From: Candidatus Thiothrix putei
Lineage (GTDB): Bacteria; Pseudomonadota; Gammaproteobacteria; Thiotrichales; Thiotrichaceae
DNA: 64,000 nucleotides
Reading direction: 5' to 3'
Assembly: GCA_029972225.1 (NCBI GenBank)
Contig: CP124756.1
Span: forward strand, 124,001 to 188,000
The notes beneath the pieces were generated by a model. That model ran no database searches. It saw only the letters and a program-made list of their open reading frames with translations, and had not been told where the DNA came from. This document shows, piece after piece, positions 1 through 10,472 of this stretch (within the stretch, counting starts at the first letter, position 1; every line of letters starts with the position of its first letter). The position numbers and the translations under genes were made by a program.

Positions 1-1
1 T

Positions 2-238
2 GCGGTATTTGTGGTGTTCATGCTGCCATTAATGGCTCAGGGGCATGACCAGATCACCGCATTTTCTGCGGTAGCCGCTACCTTGAATAACTTGGGGCCG
101 GGGCTTGGGGAAGTTGCCGGTACGTTCAAGAGCCTCGATGATTTCTCTAAATGGTGGCTGTGTCTGGCTATGTTGATGGGGCGCTTGGAATTATTCACCA
201 TGTTGGTCATTTTAACCCCCGCATTTTGGCGCAAGTAA
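2..238 (+). CDS. trkH: TrkH-family potassium uptake protein, C-terminal end (partial)
   Basis: The reading frame is open from the window edge, so only the last 78 residues are present. They match the conserved end of TrkH/KtrB-type potassium channel subunits: a pore-region stretch with LNNLGPGLGEVAG, then FSKWWLCLAMLMGRLELFTMLVILTPAFWRK. The GRLE and FTxL...PxFW elements are typical of the last transmembrane helix. In the family this inner-membrane protein works with the NAD-binding TrkA to import potassium. The 5' part and any trkA partner lie outside the window. The family call is firm; the exact paralogue is not decidable from the tail. Confidence 0.85.
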   Translation, partial: AVFVVFMLPLMAQGHDQITAFSAVAATLNNLGPGLGEVAGTFKSLDDFSKWWLCLAMLMGRLELFTMLVILTPAFWRK

Positions 239-393
239 CGCGGTTAATCTGCTGCGGATAGCCGTTCATCCCACAGCCACCGCTGATGAATGGCTGATTT
301 GGTATACTGCTTGCCACAAGGAAGTACGTGCATGGCATGGACGCCTTTTCTTCCCTGAATCCCAACAATAAAACACAGCTAAGGGAATGCCTC

Positions 394-1011
394 ATGAACA
401 AACACTCACAGCGCGGTTTGACGCTCATCGAACTCATCGTCACTGTCACCATCGTGGCAATATTGGCAGCCGTGGCTACGCCGTCATTGCGTGAAATGCT
501 GGAAAATAACCGCCTGACTGCCCTGAACAACCAACTGGTTTCCACCCTAAACTACGTGCGTGCCGAAGCCGTCAAACGCAATTACGATGTCACCATGTGC
601 GTGCGTGCTGATGATGGTGAGGATGCAGACTCAGAACCGGAGTGTGCTACTTCCGGCGGCTTTGAAAATGGCTGGCTGGTGTTTGTGGACTGTGACGGTG
701 ACGACACTGTTGACACAGCAGGCTGCAACTACGGCTCCGGCAATACCAATGTGGCGGAAGAAATCTTGCTAGATACCACGCCAGACTTTCACGGCATCAA
801 TATTACGGGTACATCATCCACCGCTCCCACTGTCCGCTACAAGCCGAATGGCGGCATTGCCGGTGTCAGTGGCAGCCTAACCCTAGCGACAGGTGCAACA
901 GAACATGAGCAAACATTGAATGTCGGCTCCACTCCTCGTTACAAAATCAAAATACAATCAGCAACCGGGCGGATAGCCTCTTGTAGGATAGGCACAAGCG
1001 GGTGTTCATGA
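394..1011 (+). CDS. GspH/FimT-family minor pseudopilin
   Basis: A 205-residue protein with a type IV prepilin signal. The leader MNKHSQRG is followed by LTLIELIVTVTIVAILAAVA, giving a G-1/L+1 cleavage site, Glu at +5 and the hydrophobic helix used for pilus packing. I chose ATG 394 over an upstream in-frame start at 328 because the leader is then 8 residues long and AAGGGA lies 7 bases upstream. The globular domain has three or more Cys pairs and Asp/Gly-rich loops, as in FimT/GspH minor pilins. In the family such proteins are processed by PilD and help initiate pilus assembly or DNA uptake. It stands alone here, without pilVWXY1E neighbours. Confidence 0.85.
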   Translation: MNKHSQRGLTLIELIVTVTIVAILAAVATPSLREMLENNRLTALNNQLVSTLNYVRAEAVKRNYDVTMCVRADDGEDADSEPECATSGGFENGWLVFVDCDGDDTVDTAGCNYGSGNTNVAEEILLDTTPDFHGINITGTSSTAPTVRYKPNGGIAGVSGSLTLATGATEHEQTLNVGSTPRYKIKIQSATGRIASCRIGTSGCS

Positions 1012-1129
1012 AAAACACCTAAGCATGGATAAAATTTCATTGCGTGTTCATCGGGTTTCGCGGAAAATCTTGTAAGATTTACAACAATAAACATGCGCCA
1101 GATCAATGCGGCGTAGCAGTTTTCCGGCA

Positions 1130-1135
1130 TATAAT
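1130..1135 (+). promoter_or_regulatory. possible -10 element upstream of pgi
   Basis: A perfect TATAAT hexamer sits 43 bases before the pgi start codon in an otherwise plain leader. I do not find a convincing -35 hexamer at 16-18 bases upstream, so this is only a candidate. Confidence 0.3.
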
Positions 1136-1178
1136 TTGCGTAAATAAGATCTGCCGGTCACGCGAACAAGGAGAGATC

Positions 1179-2819
1179 ATGCATAAACCGCCGCTTCACC
1201 ACGCAGTGAGTGATGCCCTGCAAGCGCATTACCAAAGCCTCCGTCACGTCCACATGCGCGAATTATTCGCGGCTGACCCGGCACGTTTCGAGCAATTTTC
1301 CCTGCATGTCGGGGACATCCTGCTGGACTATTCCAAAAACCGTATCACCGCCGAAACCCTGTCATTACTGACGCAACTGGCAGACGTGGCAGATGTAGCA
1401 GGTTGGCGCGAACGGATGTTTCAAGGCGACAAGATCAATAACACCGAAGGGCGTGCCGTGCTGCACACAGCCTTGCGTAACCAGCGCAATACGCCAGTGA
1501 TAGTGGATGGCGAAGACGTGATGCCTGCTGTCAATGCCGTCATTGACCAGATGAGCGCATTCGCCGAACGGGTACGTAGCGGTACCTGGACAGGTTACAC
1601 CGGCAAGCCGATTGTGGATGTGGTGAATGTCGGTATCGGTGGTTCTGATCTCGGCCCCCACATGGTGTATCAAGCCCTGAAAGCCTATCGCCACCCGCGT
1701 TTGCAGATGCATTACGTGTCCAACGTTGACGGTGCGCACATTGTCGAAAAGCTCGAAAGCCTTGACCCTGAAACCACACTGTTCATCGTCGCCTCCAAAA
1801 CCTTCACCACGCAAGAAACCATGACCAATGCGCATCACGCACGGCACTGGTTTTTGCAACACGCCGAAGATGACACGCACATTGCCAAGCATTTCGTGGC
1901 AGTTTCCACCAACCGGGAGGCGGTCATTGGATTTGGAATTGACCCTGACAATATGTTCGGCTTCTGGGATTGGGTCGGCGGGCGCTATTCCCTATGGTCA
2001 GCGATTGGGCTTTCCATCGTGTTGGCCGTGGGTGCGGATCATTTCAATGACTTGCTTGGTGGTGCACATGCGATGGATCAGCATTTCAGAGAAGCACCGT
2101 TTGAGCGCAATATGCCGGTGATTCTCGCGCTATTGGGCGTGTGGTACAGCAATTTCTTTGGGGCAGAATCACAAGCGGTATTGCCTTATGACCATTACTT
2201 GCGCAGCCTGCCGCTGTACTTGCAACAGGCTGATATGGAAAGCAATGGTAAGTCAGTTGACCGTAACGGGTGCAATGTTGATTATGCCACCGGCCCGATT
2301 ATCTGGGGTACGAGCGGCATCAATGGGCAACATGCGTTCTACCAACTGATTCACCAAGGAACCCGCTTGATTCCGGCAGATTTTATTATCTCCGTGACCC
2401 CCCCCACCGGCTTGCATGAGCAGCATGACATTCTCATGGCAAACTTCTTGGCACAAACTGAAGCTTTGATGCGTGGGCGTACCTTGGAGGAAACCCGTGA
2501 CAGCGGTGTTGCCCCACCTCACGCACCTAAAGTATTTGCTGGCAATCACCCTAGTAATGCTTTATTGCTGAAGGCGCTCACCCCGCATAGTTTAGGCATG
2601 TTGATTGCGTTATACGAACACAAGATCTTTGTGCAAGGCATCATCTGGAACTTGAATTCCTATGACCAGTGGGGTGTTGAGTTAGGCAAGCAATTGGCGA
2701 AATGCATTCAACCCGAATTGAATGCAGCGGAAACGGTTACTACCCATGATGCTTCCACCAATGGCTTGATTAACTATTACCGTCAGCAACGTGCTCAACA
2801 GGAGCAAACACAGGGATAA
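1179..2819 (+). CDS. pgi: glucose-6-phosphate isomerase
   Basis: 546 residues, close to the 549 of E. coli Pgi. It interconverts glucose-6-phosphate and fructose-6-phosphate in the cytoplasm, here feeding the adjacent glycogen pathway. The sugar-phosphate site [10 protein letters not shown], the catalytic Glu in ADMESNGKS (about E354), His in NGQHAFYQ (about H385) and Lys in GVELGKQLA (about K504) are all present. The longer open frame begins at 1044, but ATG 1179 is preceded by AAGGAGAG at a good distance and matches the family N-terminus. A 116-base gap separates it from glk, so it may be transcribed with the glycogen genes or independently. Confidence 0.97.
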   Translation: MHKPPLHHAVSDALQAHYQSLRHVHMRELFAADPARFEQFSLHVGDILLDYSKNRITAETLSLLTQLADVADVAGWRERMFQGDKINNTEGRAVLHTALRNQRNTPVIVDGEDVMPAVNAVIDQMSAFAERVRSGTWTGYTGKPIVDVVNVGIGGSDLGPHMVYQALKAYRHPRLQMHYVSNVDGAHIVEKLESLDPETTLFIVASKTFTTQETMTNAHHARHWFLQHAEDDTHIAKHFVAVSTNREAVIGFGIDPDNMFGFWDWVGGRYSLWSAIGLSIVLAVGADHFNDLLGGAHAMDQHFREAPFERNMPVILALLGVWYSNFFGAESQAVLPYDHYLRSLPLYLQQADMESNGKSVDRNGCNVDYATGPIIWGTSGINGQHAFYQLIHQGTRLIPADFIISVTPPTGLHEQHDILMANFLAQTEALMRGRTLEETRDSGVAPPHAPKVFAGNHPSNALLLKALTPHSLGMLIALYEHKIFVQGIIWNLNSYDQWGVELGKQLAKCIQPELNAAETVTTHDASTNGLINYYRQQRAQQEQTQG

Positions 2820-2935
2820 GCGCTAGTAAGCTTAACTATCTTGATATGCAGCAGAGTATCTACTATTCAGGGCTGCTAATATTAGGGCATAACAAGCCAT
2901 AACCCAAAAACGGACACATAACCACAGGGTCATTG

Positions 2936-3925
2936 ATGAATATAATTGCGGGTGATATTGGTGGTACTAAAAGTTGGTTGGCATGGGTACAAGTTGACGC
3001 GCAGGCTTTAAGCGTGTGTTTTGAGCATGTATATGTCAGCAGTGACTTTGCCAGTGCTGAGGCATTGTTAGCACAATTCCTCACGGATGCGCAGCAAAGC
3101 GTAGTGCCGGATAGTGTGTGCTTGGCTTTACCGGGGCCGGTGCAAGCTGATCAGCCGATTCGTCTTACCAATTTGGACTGGACGTTGGAACAATCAGCTC
3201 TGCAAACCTTGTTAAATACGCCGCAGCTTCTGTTTATCAATGATTTCCAAGCGGCTGCTGCGGGTGTTGCTAAGTTAACGGTTGATGACTATGTGGTACT
3301 GAATGCGGGAGCAGCAACTCGGCAAGCATCTGGGGTGCGTGTTATCACTGGTGCGGGTACAGGTTTAGGCTTGGCATGGATGCAAGCTGATGCGTGGGGT
3401 CATTACCAGAGTTTCGCGACTGAGGGTGGACATACGGATTTTGCCCCGGCGAATGCTCAGCAAGAACGTTTGCTGACCTTTATGCGGCAACGATTCAGTC
3501 ATGTTTCGTGGGAACGGGTACTTTCCGGGCCTGGGGTGAATCAGGTGTACCAGTTCTGTTTACAAGACATGACAGGAACATTGCCGGATGCGTTGCGTGA
3601 ACGTGGTGGTGCGGCAGTCAATAGTGCTGCACAGGCGGGTGACCCGATTGCCATCGCCGCAATGGAGTTGTTTACGGATATTTATGCTAACTGGGTAGGC
3701 AATGTGGCGCTGCTCTACCAACCACGTGGTGGTTTATACCTTGGTGGAGGCATTTCCGCCCGAATCCAACCGTGGTTAACCAGTCAACGTTTTTTGGATG
3801 CTTGTTTTGACAAAGGCAGAATGGCTGGCTTGGTTCAGCAAATGCCTATTTACTTGATTACTAATACGCGGCTCGGCTTGCAAGGGGCACTGGCGGTCGC
3901 ACTGCACCATAGGAAAACATCATGA
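2936..3925 (+). CDS. glk: glucokinase
   Basis: 329 residues of the E. coli Glk family, not the ROK family. It phosphorylates glucose with ATP, giving glucose-6-phosphate for storage or catabolism. The ATP-binding AGDIGGTKS is at the N-terminus, followed by LTNLDW, FINDFQAA, the VITGAGTGLGLAW segment, EGGHTDFAP and LYLGGGIS, all in family order. A TTG codon lies directly before ATG 2936; I use the ATG. The stop overlaps the glgC start in an ATGA, so this gene is translationally coupled to the glycogen operon. It would recover free glucose released by the GH57/MalQ activities encoded downstream (inference). Confidence 0.95.
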   Translation: MNIIAGDIGGTKSWLAWVQVDAQALSVCFEHVYVSSDFASAEALLAQFLTDAQQSVVPDSVCLALPGPVQADQPIRLTNLDWTLEQSALQTLLNTPQLLFINDFQAAAAGVAKLTVDDYVVLNAGAATRQASGVRVITGAGTGLGLAWMQADAWGHYQSFATEGGHTDFAPANAQQERLLTFMRQRFSHVSWERVLSGPGVNQVYQFCLQDMTGTLPDALRERGGAAVNSAAQAGDPIAIAAMELFTDIYANWVGNVALLYQPRGGLYLGGGISARIQPWLTSQRFLDACFDKGRMAGLVQQMPIYLITNTRLGLQGALAVALHHRKTS

Positions 3926-5250
3926 CACTGGATAAAAATCAACAGGCGAAGTTGTACCGGTATTACACCGAGCCGAAGATGGTCACGGAACTGACCCGTA
4001 AAACCTTAGCGTTGGTGTTGGCGGGCGGCGAAGGGTCGCGCTTGAAAGACCTGACCATGTGGCGGGCGAAACCGGCTGTACCTTTTGGTGGTAAATACCG
4101 CATTATCGACTTTGCACTGTCTAACTGCGTGAATTCTGGGATTCGTCGGGTCGGGGTACTGACGCAATACAAATCGCATTCCATGATCCGCCACCTGCAA
4201 CGCGCATGGGGTTTCATGCGGGCAGAAATTGGCGAATTCGTGGAAATTCTCCCGGCACAGCAACGTACCAGCAAAAAGGAATGGTATCAGGGGACGGCGG
4301 ATGCGCTGTTCCAGAATATCGACATTGTGCAACGCCACGACCCTGATTACGTGTTGGTACTGGGTGGTGACCATATTTATACGATGGATTATTCCAAAAT
4401 GCTGGTGCACCACGTCAATTCTGGGGCAGATTTCACGGTGGGTTGTATTGAAGTACCGGTGGAAGAAGCGAAAGGTTTTGGGGTGATGTCGGTCGATGAG
4501 GGCTTGCGGATCACTAAATTCACTGAGAAGCCTGCGCACCCTGAAGAAATTGCTGGCAAGCCGGGTATGGCGTTAGCATCGATGGGGATCTATATTTTTT
4601 CACGCGATTTCCTCTACAAGGTGCTGTATGAAGACGCCGCAAAAACGCAGTCTTCGCGTGATTTCGGTAAGGACATTATCCCATCCAACATTCATAAGTC
4701 AGTGGCAATGGCTTACCCGTTCCGCAAGGATAATGGCGAACCGGGCTACTGGCGTGATGTGGGGACGGTACATTCTTACTGGCAGGCCAATATGGAATTG
4801 TGCGCGGTGGAGCCAGAGTTAAACCTGTATGACCGCGATTGGGCGATTTGGACATATCAGCCACAATACCCACCCGCCAAATTCGTGTTCGATGATGACG
4901 GTCGTCGGGGTGAGGCGATTGATTCGCTGATTTCCGCAGGCTGCATTTTGTCAGGTGCACGGGTGAAGCGTTCAATGGTGTTCTTTGCTACTACCATTGA
5001 AAGTTACAGTTCAGTCAAAGACAGCGTGATCTTACCCAAGGTCAGCATCGGTAAAAATTGCCGGATCACCAAAGCCATTATCGACAAAGGTACGGTGATC
5101 CCCGACGGTACGATTATCGGAGAAGACCTTGAACTCGACCGCAAACGTTTCCACGTCACCCCCGAAGGTATTGTGCTGGTCACAGCCGAAATGATGGGGC
5201 AAAAATTACGTACAGGCGATAGGGATATGTTATGGCGAATGGCCAGTTAA
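3922..5250 (+). CDS. glgC: glucose-1-phosphate adenylyltransferase (ADP-glucose pyrophosphorylase)
   Basis: 442 residues. It makes ADP-glucose from glucose-1-phosphate and ATP, the committed and allosterically controlled step of bacterial glycogen synthesis. The nucleotidyltransferase signature LALVLAGGEGSRLKDLT is at residues 30-46. It is followed by PAVPFGGKYRIIDFALSN, the substrate loop GTADALFQN and the LGGDHIYTMDY metal site. A C-terminal left-handed beta-helix region follows from about residue 325. The start overlaps glk by four bases, with AGGAAA upstream. The last 19 bases overlap the next gene. Effectors cannot be read from sequence alone. Confidence 0.97.
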   Translation: MTLDKNQQAKLYRYYTEPKMVTELTRKTLALVLAGGEGSRLKDLTMWRAKPAVPFGGKYRIIDFALSNCVNSGIRRVGVLTQYKSHSMIRHLQRAWGFMRAEIGEFVEILPAQQRTSKKEWYQGTADALFQNIDIVQRHDPDYVLVLGGDHIYTMDYSKMLVHHVNSGADFTVGCIEVPVEEAKGFGVMSVDEGLRITKFTEKPAHPEEIAGKPGMALASMGIYIFSRDFLYKVLYEDAAKTQSSRDFGKDIIPSNIHKSVAMAYPFRKDNGEPGYWRDVGTVHSYWQANMELCAVEPELNLYDRDWAIWTYQPQYPPAKFVFDDDGRRGEAIDSLISAGCILSGARVKRSMVFFATTIESYSSVKDSVILPKVSIGKNCRITKAIIDKGTVIPDGTIIGEDLELDRKRFHVTPEGIVLVTAEMMGQKLRTGDRDMLWRMAS

Positions 5251-6953
5251 ATGTTGTTTTATGCTGGCACATGCACCAGCCGTGGTATCGCAATGGGCTG
5301 GATGGTGAGTACCGTCTGCCGTGGGTTTACTTGCATGGTATCAAAGATTACAGCGACATGGCGGCACATCTGGAAAAACAGAGCCGGATGCGTTGTGTGG
5401 TTAACTTTGCCCCAGTCTTGCTGGAGCAAATTGACGATTACGCCCAGCAATTAAGTGCTTTTCTGCAAGAGGGTACACCCATGCAGGATCGCTTGCTCAA
5501 TTTGCTGGCAGGTGTCGACGATGTGCCGCTGGATAAAGTCGCGCGGGCTGAATTGATTGCGGAGTGCCAGCGTTGCCATGCACCGACTATGATTCATCCG
5601 CACCCAGCGTTCCAACGTCTGTTTAAGATGATTGGGGCAACCGATGAATCGGGTGTGGGCAGTAAACATTTTCGCTGTTCATTGGCCTATTTGAGCCGTC
5701 AGTATTTTCTGGATTTATTGACGTGGTATCACTTGGCATGGATGGGGCAGTCATTACAAGACTTGCCGATTATCCAGCGTTTGATGCAGCAAGGCAGTGA
5801 GTTCAGTGCGGCAGACCGGCACGATTTGTTAAGTGTTATGCGGGATTGCTTGAGTGGGCTGATTCCGCGTTACCGCAAATTGGCAGAACGTGGGCAGGTG
5901 GAACTTTCCATGACACCCTACATGCACCCGATTGTGCCGTTATTGAATGATTTCCAGAATTTGCGTTGTTCTTTGCCGGATGCGCCTGTGCCTGAAGCCA
6001 GTAGTTACCCTGATGGGGAGGCGCGTTCCCGCTGGCATTTACAACAGGGTATTGATGTATTCCAACGTTATTTTGGGCTTAAACCACAGGGTGTTTGGTT
6101 GTCGGAAGGCGGCATCAGTAGCGATGCCGTGCAATTGCTGGATGAGTTAGGGATTCGCTGGACTGCTTCCGGGGAAGGTGTATGGCGCAACAGTTGCCGC
6201 CTTTCGGGGTATGACGGCGAAGACGAACACAGTAAACGCAGCCTGTTCATGCCGTACCAGCAGCCGGATAGTAAGGTACGTTTGTTTTTCCGTGATGATG
6301 GTTTATCGGATTTGATCGGCTTTAAGTACAGTGATTGGCACGCCCGTGATGCGGTGGCGGATTTTGTGCAACACCTAGAAAATATTGCGATATTTCTCAA
6401 TCACAATGTATCTAATCAGGTCGTGTCGATCATTTTGGATGGCGAAAATGCGTGGGAGTATTACCCGAAAAACGGTGTGTATTTCCTCGATGCGCTCTAC
6501 GCTGCCCTCAGCCATTCTGATCAAATTAAGATGGTAACGTTTGCACAAGCCAGTCAGTTGCCGACGCGCCCGTTACCCGCGATTTGTGCGGGTAGTTGGG
6601 TCTATGGTTCATTCTCAACGTGGATAGGTTCAACCGACAAAAATCGGGGGTGGGATTATCTTGCCGCTGCGAAAGTTGCTTTTGATGAGGTCATGGCGGC
6701 AGGTACATTGGATAAGCAGCAACAAGAATTGACTAGTCGTCAGTTAGGGATTTGCGAAGGCTCAGACTGGTTCTGGTGGTTCGGCGATTACAATCCGGCG
6801 GATAGCGTGCGCGATTTCGAGCGCTTGTTCCGTCAGCAATTGCACAAGCTGTACGAAATGTTGGGTGTGGATGCGCCCGCGTATTTGGATAAACCAATGT
6901 CACAAGGTGGTGCAGCCGCTGAAAATGCAGGCACGATGCGTAGGAATACTTAA
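5232..6953 (+). CDS. glycoside hydrolase family 57 protein (alpha-amylase/amylopullulanase type)
   Basis: 573 residues of a GH57 enzyme. The five family regions are visible: WHMHQPWY at residues 12-19; the nucleophile Glu in GVWLSEGG (about E292); FFRDDGLSDLIGFKY with the likely acid/base Asp (about D355); and ILDGENAWEYYPKNG. No signal peptide is present, so it acts in the cytoplasm. It presumably hydrolyses or debranches alpha-glucans, filling the role usually taken by a GlgX debranching enzyme, which is absent from this operon (inference). The start overlaps glgC by 19 bases with AGGGA six bases upstream, and the stop overlaps malQ in TAATG. Exact bond specificity is unknown. Confidence 0.85.
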   Translation: MANGQLNVVLCWHMHQPWYRNGLDGEYRLPWVYLHGIKDYSDMAAHLEKQSRMRCVVNFAPVLLEQIDDYAQQLSAFLQEGTPMQDRLLNLLAGVDDVPLDKVARAELIAECQRCHAPTMIHPHPAFQRLFKMIGATDESGVGSKHFRCSLAYLSRQYFLDLLTWYHLAWMGQSLQDLPIIQRLMQQGSEFSAADRHDLLSVMRDCLSGLIPRYRKLAERGQVELSMTPYMHPIVPLLNDFQNLRCSLPDAPVPEASSYPDGEARSRWHLQQGIDVFQRYFGLKPQGVWLSEGGISSDAVQLLDELGIRWTASGEGVWRNSCRLSGYDGEDEHSKRSLFMPYQQPDSKVRLFFRDDGLSDLIGFKYSDWHARDAVADFVQHLENIAIFLNHNVSNQVVSIILDGENAWEYYPKNGVYFLDALYAALSHSDQIKMVTFAQASQLPTRPLPAICAGSWVYGSFSTWIGSTDKNRGWDYLAAAKVAFDEVMAAGTLDKQQQELTSRQLGICEGSDWFWWFGDYNPADSVRDFERLFRQQLHKLYEMLGVDAPAYLDKPMSQGGAAAENAGTMRRNT

Positions 6954-8356
6954 TGGGTATACAAACGATTGGGCGTGCTGCGGGCGTGTTGTTGCACCCC
7001 ACTTCTTTGCCAAGCGGCAAATTGGATGCAGATGCGTACCGCTGGGTGGATTGGCTGGCGGAAGCGGGCTTTAAGGTCTGGCAAATGTTGCCGCTGGGAG
7101 TGCCGCTGGCGGGGCTGTCGCCGTATCAGTGTGCATCAGCGTTTGCGGTGAATCCGGCGTTGTTTGGCGATGGGGAGGCAACGAGCATTGATGCAGATCA
7201 GTCTTTTGACGTTTGGTACGCTAACCAAAAGCACTGGGTGGAGGACTACGCACTGTTTATGGTGCTGAAGCAGCGGTTTCAGGGACAGGAATGGAGCGAA
7301 TGGCCAGAACCCCTGCGCTTGCGTGACCCGAAGGCCATGTTTATTGTACGTGGTGAACAGGCCGAAGCTCTTGCCGCTATGATCCACGAGCAATACGCTT
7401 GCTGGTTGCAGTGGCAAGCCTTACGCACCTATGCGGCTGAACGTGGGGTGTACCTATTCGGGGATATGCCAATTTTTGTGGCCTACGACAGCGCGGATGT
7501 GTGGGCAAACCCGCAGCGCTTCCTGCTGGATGATACCGGCACGCCAACCTTAGTCACCGGTGTGCCGCCCGATTATTTCTCCGAAACAGGGCAGCGTTGG
7601 GGCAATCCGCACTATCATTGGGAAAATATGCAGGCGGAAAACTTCGTGTGGTGGCAACAACGCTTGCTGTATCACTTTGAATTTTTCGATTTAGTGCGGC
7701 TGGATCACTTCCGTGGTTTAGCAGCAAGCTGGATGATTCCGGCAACTGAGCCGACCGCCATCAATGGCTATTGGCAGGAGGTTCCCGGTGACGCCATGCT
7801 TGCCAGCTTGCAAGCGGCCTTGGGGAATATCCCGTTAGTCGCTGAAGATTTAGGTGTCATTACGCCCGATGTGACGGAATTGCGTGATAAATACGAGTTG
7901 CCGGGCATGAGCGTGCTGCAATTTGGCTTCGACCACTTTGAGGATAATCCACACAAACCCCACAATGTACGCGCTAACACGGTGTATTATACGGGGACAC
8001 ACGATAACGATACCTTGCAGGGTTGGTTTACCAGCTTAAGTGAGGAATCCCAACAATACGTCATGCAGGTGTTAGGTATTGAAGACACCTCACAGGTAAC
8101 AGACACCATGCTGGACACGATTTTCGCCAGCAGCGCGTTGTTAGCCATGATTCCATTACAAGATTTGCTGCATTTAGGTAGCGCTGCCCGCATGAATACC
8201 CCCGGTACGGTGGAGGGGAATTGGGCATGGCGCTTCGACTGGTCAGACATACCGGATACTCTGGCATCGCAATTGCATGAAAAACTACAGGGACACCAGC
8301 GAGATGAACGAGAACTTGATTCGGATACAACAAGGCACACATCACGATCCGTTTGA
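6953..8356 (+). CDS. malQ: 4-alpha-glucanotransferase (amylomaltase, GH77)
   Basis: 467 residues, the compact form of amylomaltase rather than the long E. coli-type MalQ. It transfers glucan chains between oligosaccharides and releases glucose. The catalytic triad is visible: nucleophile Asp in RLDHFRGL (about D251), Glu in LVAEDLG (about E298) and Asp in GTHDNDT (about D351). RAAGVLLHPTSLPSG and the WQMLPLG/SPYQ substrate region are at the N-terminus. It begins in the TAATG overlap with the GH57 gene and its last 53 bases overlap glgB in another frame. The C-terminus after residue 440 is charged and differs from typical homologues, probably because of that overlap. Confidence 0.93.
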   Translation: MGIQTIGRAAGVLLHPTSLPSGKLDADAYRWVDWLAEAGFKVWQMLPLGVPLAGLSPYQCASAFAVNPALFGDGEATSIDADQSFDVWYANQKHWVEDYALFMVLKQRFQGQEWSEWPEPLRLRDPKAMFIVRGEQAEALAAMIHEQYACWLQWQALRTYAAERGVYLFGDMPIFVAYDSADVWANPQRFLLDDTGTPTLVTGVPPDYFSETGQRWGNPHYHWENMQAENFVWWQQRLLYHFEFFDLVRLDHFRGLAASWMIPATEPTAINGYWQEVPGDAMLASLQAALGNIPLVAEDLGVITPDVTELRDKYELPGMSVLQFGFDHFEDNPHKPHNVRANTVYYTGTHDNDTLQGWFTSLSEESQQYVMQVLGIEDTSQVTDTMLDTIFASSALLAMIPLQDLLHLGSAARMNTPGTVEGNWAWRFDWSDIPDTLASQLHEKLQGHQRDERELDSDTTRHTSRSV

Positions 8357-10472
8357 TTGGCTGGGATGGCATCCGCTACCGGATGGCAACCGGGTGCTGC
8401 GTACTTTCATGCCCGCCGCTGAAGCGGTTGAAGTCGTCGGGCATGGATTGATGACACGCCTGGAAGGTACTGATTGTTTTGAAGCGAAGCTACCCTCTCC
8501 GACTGACGCTGCTCCTTCGCATCCCGCCCTACGCTGGCAGGACAAACAAGCAGGCAACTGGCACGATGCCGTCTGTCCTTATACGTTTCCTCCACAGGTG
8601 GGCGACCTTGATTTGCATCTCCTTGGTCAAGGTCGCCATCACCACGCTTGGAAAGTCCTCGGTTCCCATGCGATCCGCATTGATGGTATCGCAGGCACAC
8701 GGTTTGCGGTGTGGGCACCAGCAGTCAAGCGCGTCAGCGTCATCGGCGATTTCAATGCGTGGGACGGGCGGCGTCACCCGATGCGCGTGCGCGGTGATTC
8801 CGGCGTGTGGGAAATTTTCATCCCCGGCATTGCGGTTGGTACGTCATACAAATACGAAATTCTCAATCAGCATGATGCTATCGTGGTCAAAACCGACCCG
8901 TATGCGCAGCAGATGTTCATGCGCCCTGAAACCACCTCCCGTGTTCCCAATGATATGCCGCACCCTTGGCAAGATAATGCGTGGATTGCTGCCCGCGAAC
9001 AATTTGATTGGCAACACCAGCCGATGAGCGTGTATGAATTGCACCCCGGTTCATGGCGCAAACACCCCGACGGGCGTTTTTATTCGTGGGCGGAACTCAT
9101 CGAAACCCTGATTCCTTATGTCACCGACTTAAATTACACCCACATTGAATTAATGCCGGTCGCGGAACACCCGCTGGATGAATCGTGGGGTTATCAGGTA
9201 TCGGGTTATTACGCCCCCACTGCGCGTTACGGCACGCCGGATGACTTCCGCGCCTTTGTGGATGCCTGCCACGTCGCAGGGATTGGCGTATTGCTCGACT
9301 GGGTTCCGGCACATTTCCCCAAAGACGATTTTGCGCTGGCAAAATTCACCGGCGAACCGCTTTACGAACACGCTGACCCGCGTCGTGGCGAACATCAGGA
9401 TTGGGGTACACTGATTTTCGATTTCGGGCGCAATGAGGTGAAGAACTTTCTGATTTCCAATGCGCTGTACTGGATTGATGAATTCCACATTGACGGCTTA
9501 CGGGTGGATGCGGTCGCCTCCATGCTGTATTTGGACTATTCGCGCAAAGCCGGTGAATGGTTGCCGAATCAATACGGCGGGCGTGAAAACATTGAAGCGA
9601 TTGCATTTTTGCGCGAAATGAATACCGTGGTGCATGGCTATTTCCCCGGCGTGCTGACGATTGCGGAAGAATCCACTTCGTGGCCTGCGGTCTCGCGCCC
9701 CGTGGAAATCGGCGGCTTGGGTTTCAGCATGAAATGGAATATGGGTTGGATGAACGACAACCTCAAGTACATTGAGCAAAACCCCGTGCATCGTAAATAC
9801 CACCATAACTTACTGACGTTTAGCCAGATTTATGCGTATTCGGAAAACTTTGTGCTGCCGCTGTCACACGACGAAGTGGTGCATTTGAAGCACAGCATGT
9901 TGGATAAAATGCCCGGCGATTACTGGCAAGCCTTTGCGAATTTACGGCTGTTTTATGCCTGGCATTACGCGCACCCCGGTAAAAAGCTGCTGTTTATGGG
10001 CAGTGAATTCGGGCAATGGGCAGAGTGGAACGTGAAAAAGGAACTGGATTGGGCGTTGGTGAGTTTTCCTGCTCATGACAGCCTGCGCCACGTTTTGCGG
10101 GACTTGAACCGCTTGTACCGCGATTTGCCAGCCCTGCACCACTACGATTTTGATGGGCGCGGCTTTCAGTGGATTGATTGCCATGATTCCGACCAGTCAG
10201 TACTTAGCTTGATTCGTCACGGCGAAAACCCCGACGATAAGTTGATTATATTGCTAAACTTTACTCCTGTACCCCGTTACGCTTACCGTATTGGGGTTCC
10301 CGCTGCTGCGAACTACCGCGAAGTGCTGAATACTGATTCGGAATACTACGGCGGGAGCAATTGCGGCAATGCGGGCATGATTCCGGTGCAACCTCATGCA
10401 TGGATGGGGTTTGAGCATTCGGTCGAAGTAACCTTGCCGCCATTGGCGGCGTTATTTTTACAAGCGTGCTGA
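8304..10472 (+). CDS. glgB: 1,4-alpha-glucan branching enzyme (GH13)
   Basis: 722 residues, compared with 728 in E. coli. It cuts alpha-1,4 chains and re-attaches them as alpha-1,6 branches. A CBM48 module ([23 protein letters not shown]) precedes the GH13 barrel. The nucleophile is Asp in [11 protein letters not shown] (D402), the acid/base Glu is in [10 protein letters not shown] (E455), and [15 protein letters not shown] follows. An in-frame ATG lies 27 bases upstream at 8277, but AGGGA upstream of 8304 and the family N-terminus favour 8304. Either start lies inside malQ, so the two genes are tightly coupled. Its stop overlaps the glgA start in TGATG. Confidence 0.95.
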   Translation: MNENLIRIQQGTHHDPFDWLGWHPLPDGNRVLRTFMPAAEAVEVVGHGLMTRLEGTDCFEAKLPSPTDAAPSHPALRWQDKQAGNWHDAVCPYTFPPQVGDLDLHLLGQGRHHHAWKVLGSHAIRIDGIAGTRFAVWAPAVKRVSVIGDFNAWDGRRHPMRVRGDSGVWEIFIPGIAVGTSYKYEILNQHDAIVVKTDPYAQQMFMRPETTSRVPNDMPHPWQDNAWIAAREQFDWQHQPMSVYELHPGSWRKHPDGRFYSWAELIETLIPYVTDLNYTHIELMPVAEHPLDESWGYQVSGYYAPTARYGTPDDFRAFVDACHVAGIGVLLDWVPAHFPKDDFALAKFTGEPLYEHADPRRGEHQDWGTLIFDFGRNEVKNFLISNALYWIDEFHIDGLRVDAVASMLYLDYSRKAGEWLPNQYGGRENIEAIAFLREMNTVVHGYFPGVLTIAEESTSWPAVSRPVEIGGLGFSMKWNMGWMNDNLKYIEQNPVHRKYHHNLLTFSQIYAYSENFVLPLSHDEVVHLKHSMLDKMPGDYWQAFANLRLFYAWHYAHPGKKLLFMGSEFGQWAEWNVKKELDWALVSFPAHDSLRHVLRDLNRLYRDLPALHHYDFDGRGFQWIDCHDSDQSVLSLIRHGENPDDKLIILLNFTPVPRYAYRIGVPAAANYREVLNTDSEYYGGSNCGNAGMIPVQPHAWMGFEHSVEVTLPPLAALFLQAC

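Noticed and set aside
1065-1082. AAATCTT-GT-AAGATTT near the end of the pilin gene as a terminator
   Set aside because: The loop is two bases, the stem is AT-only and there is no T tract.
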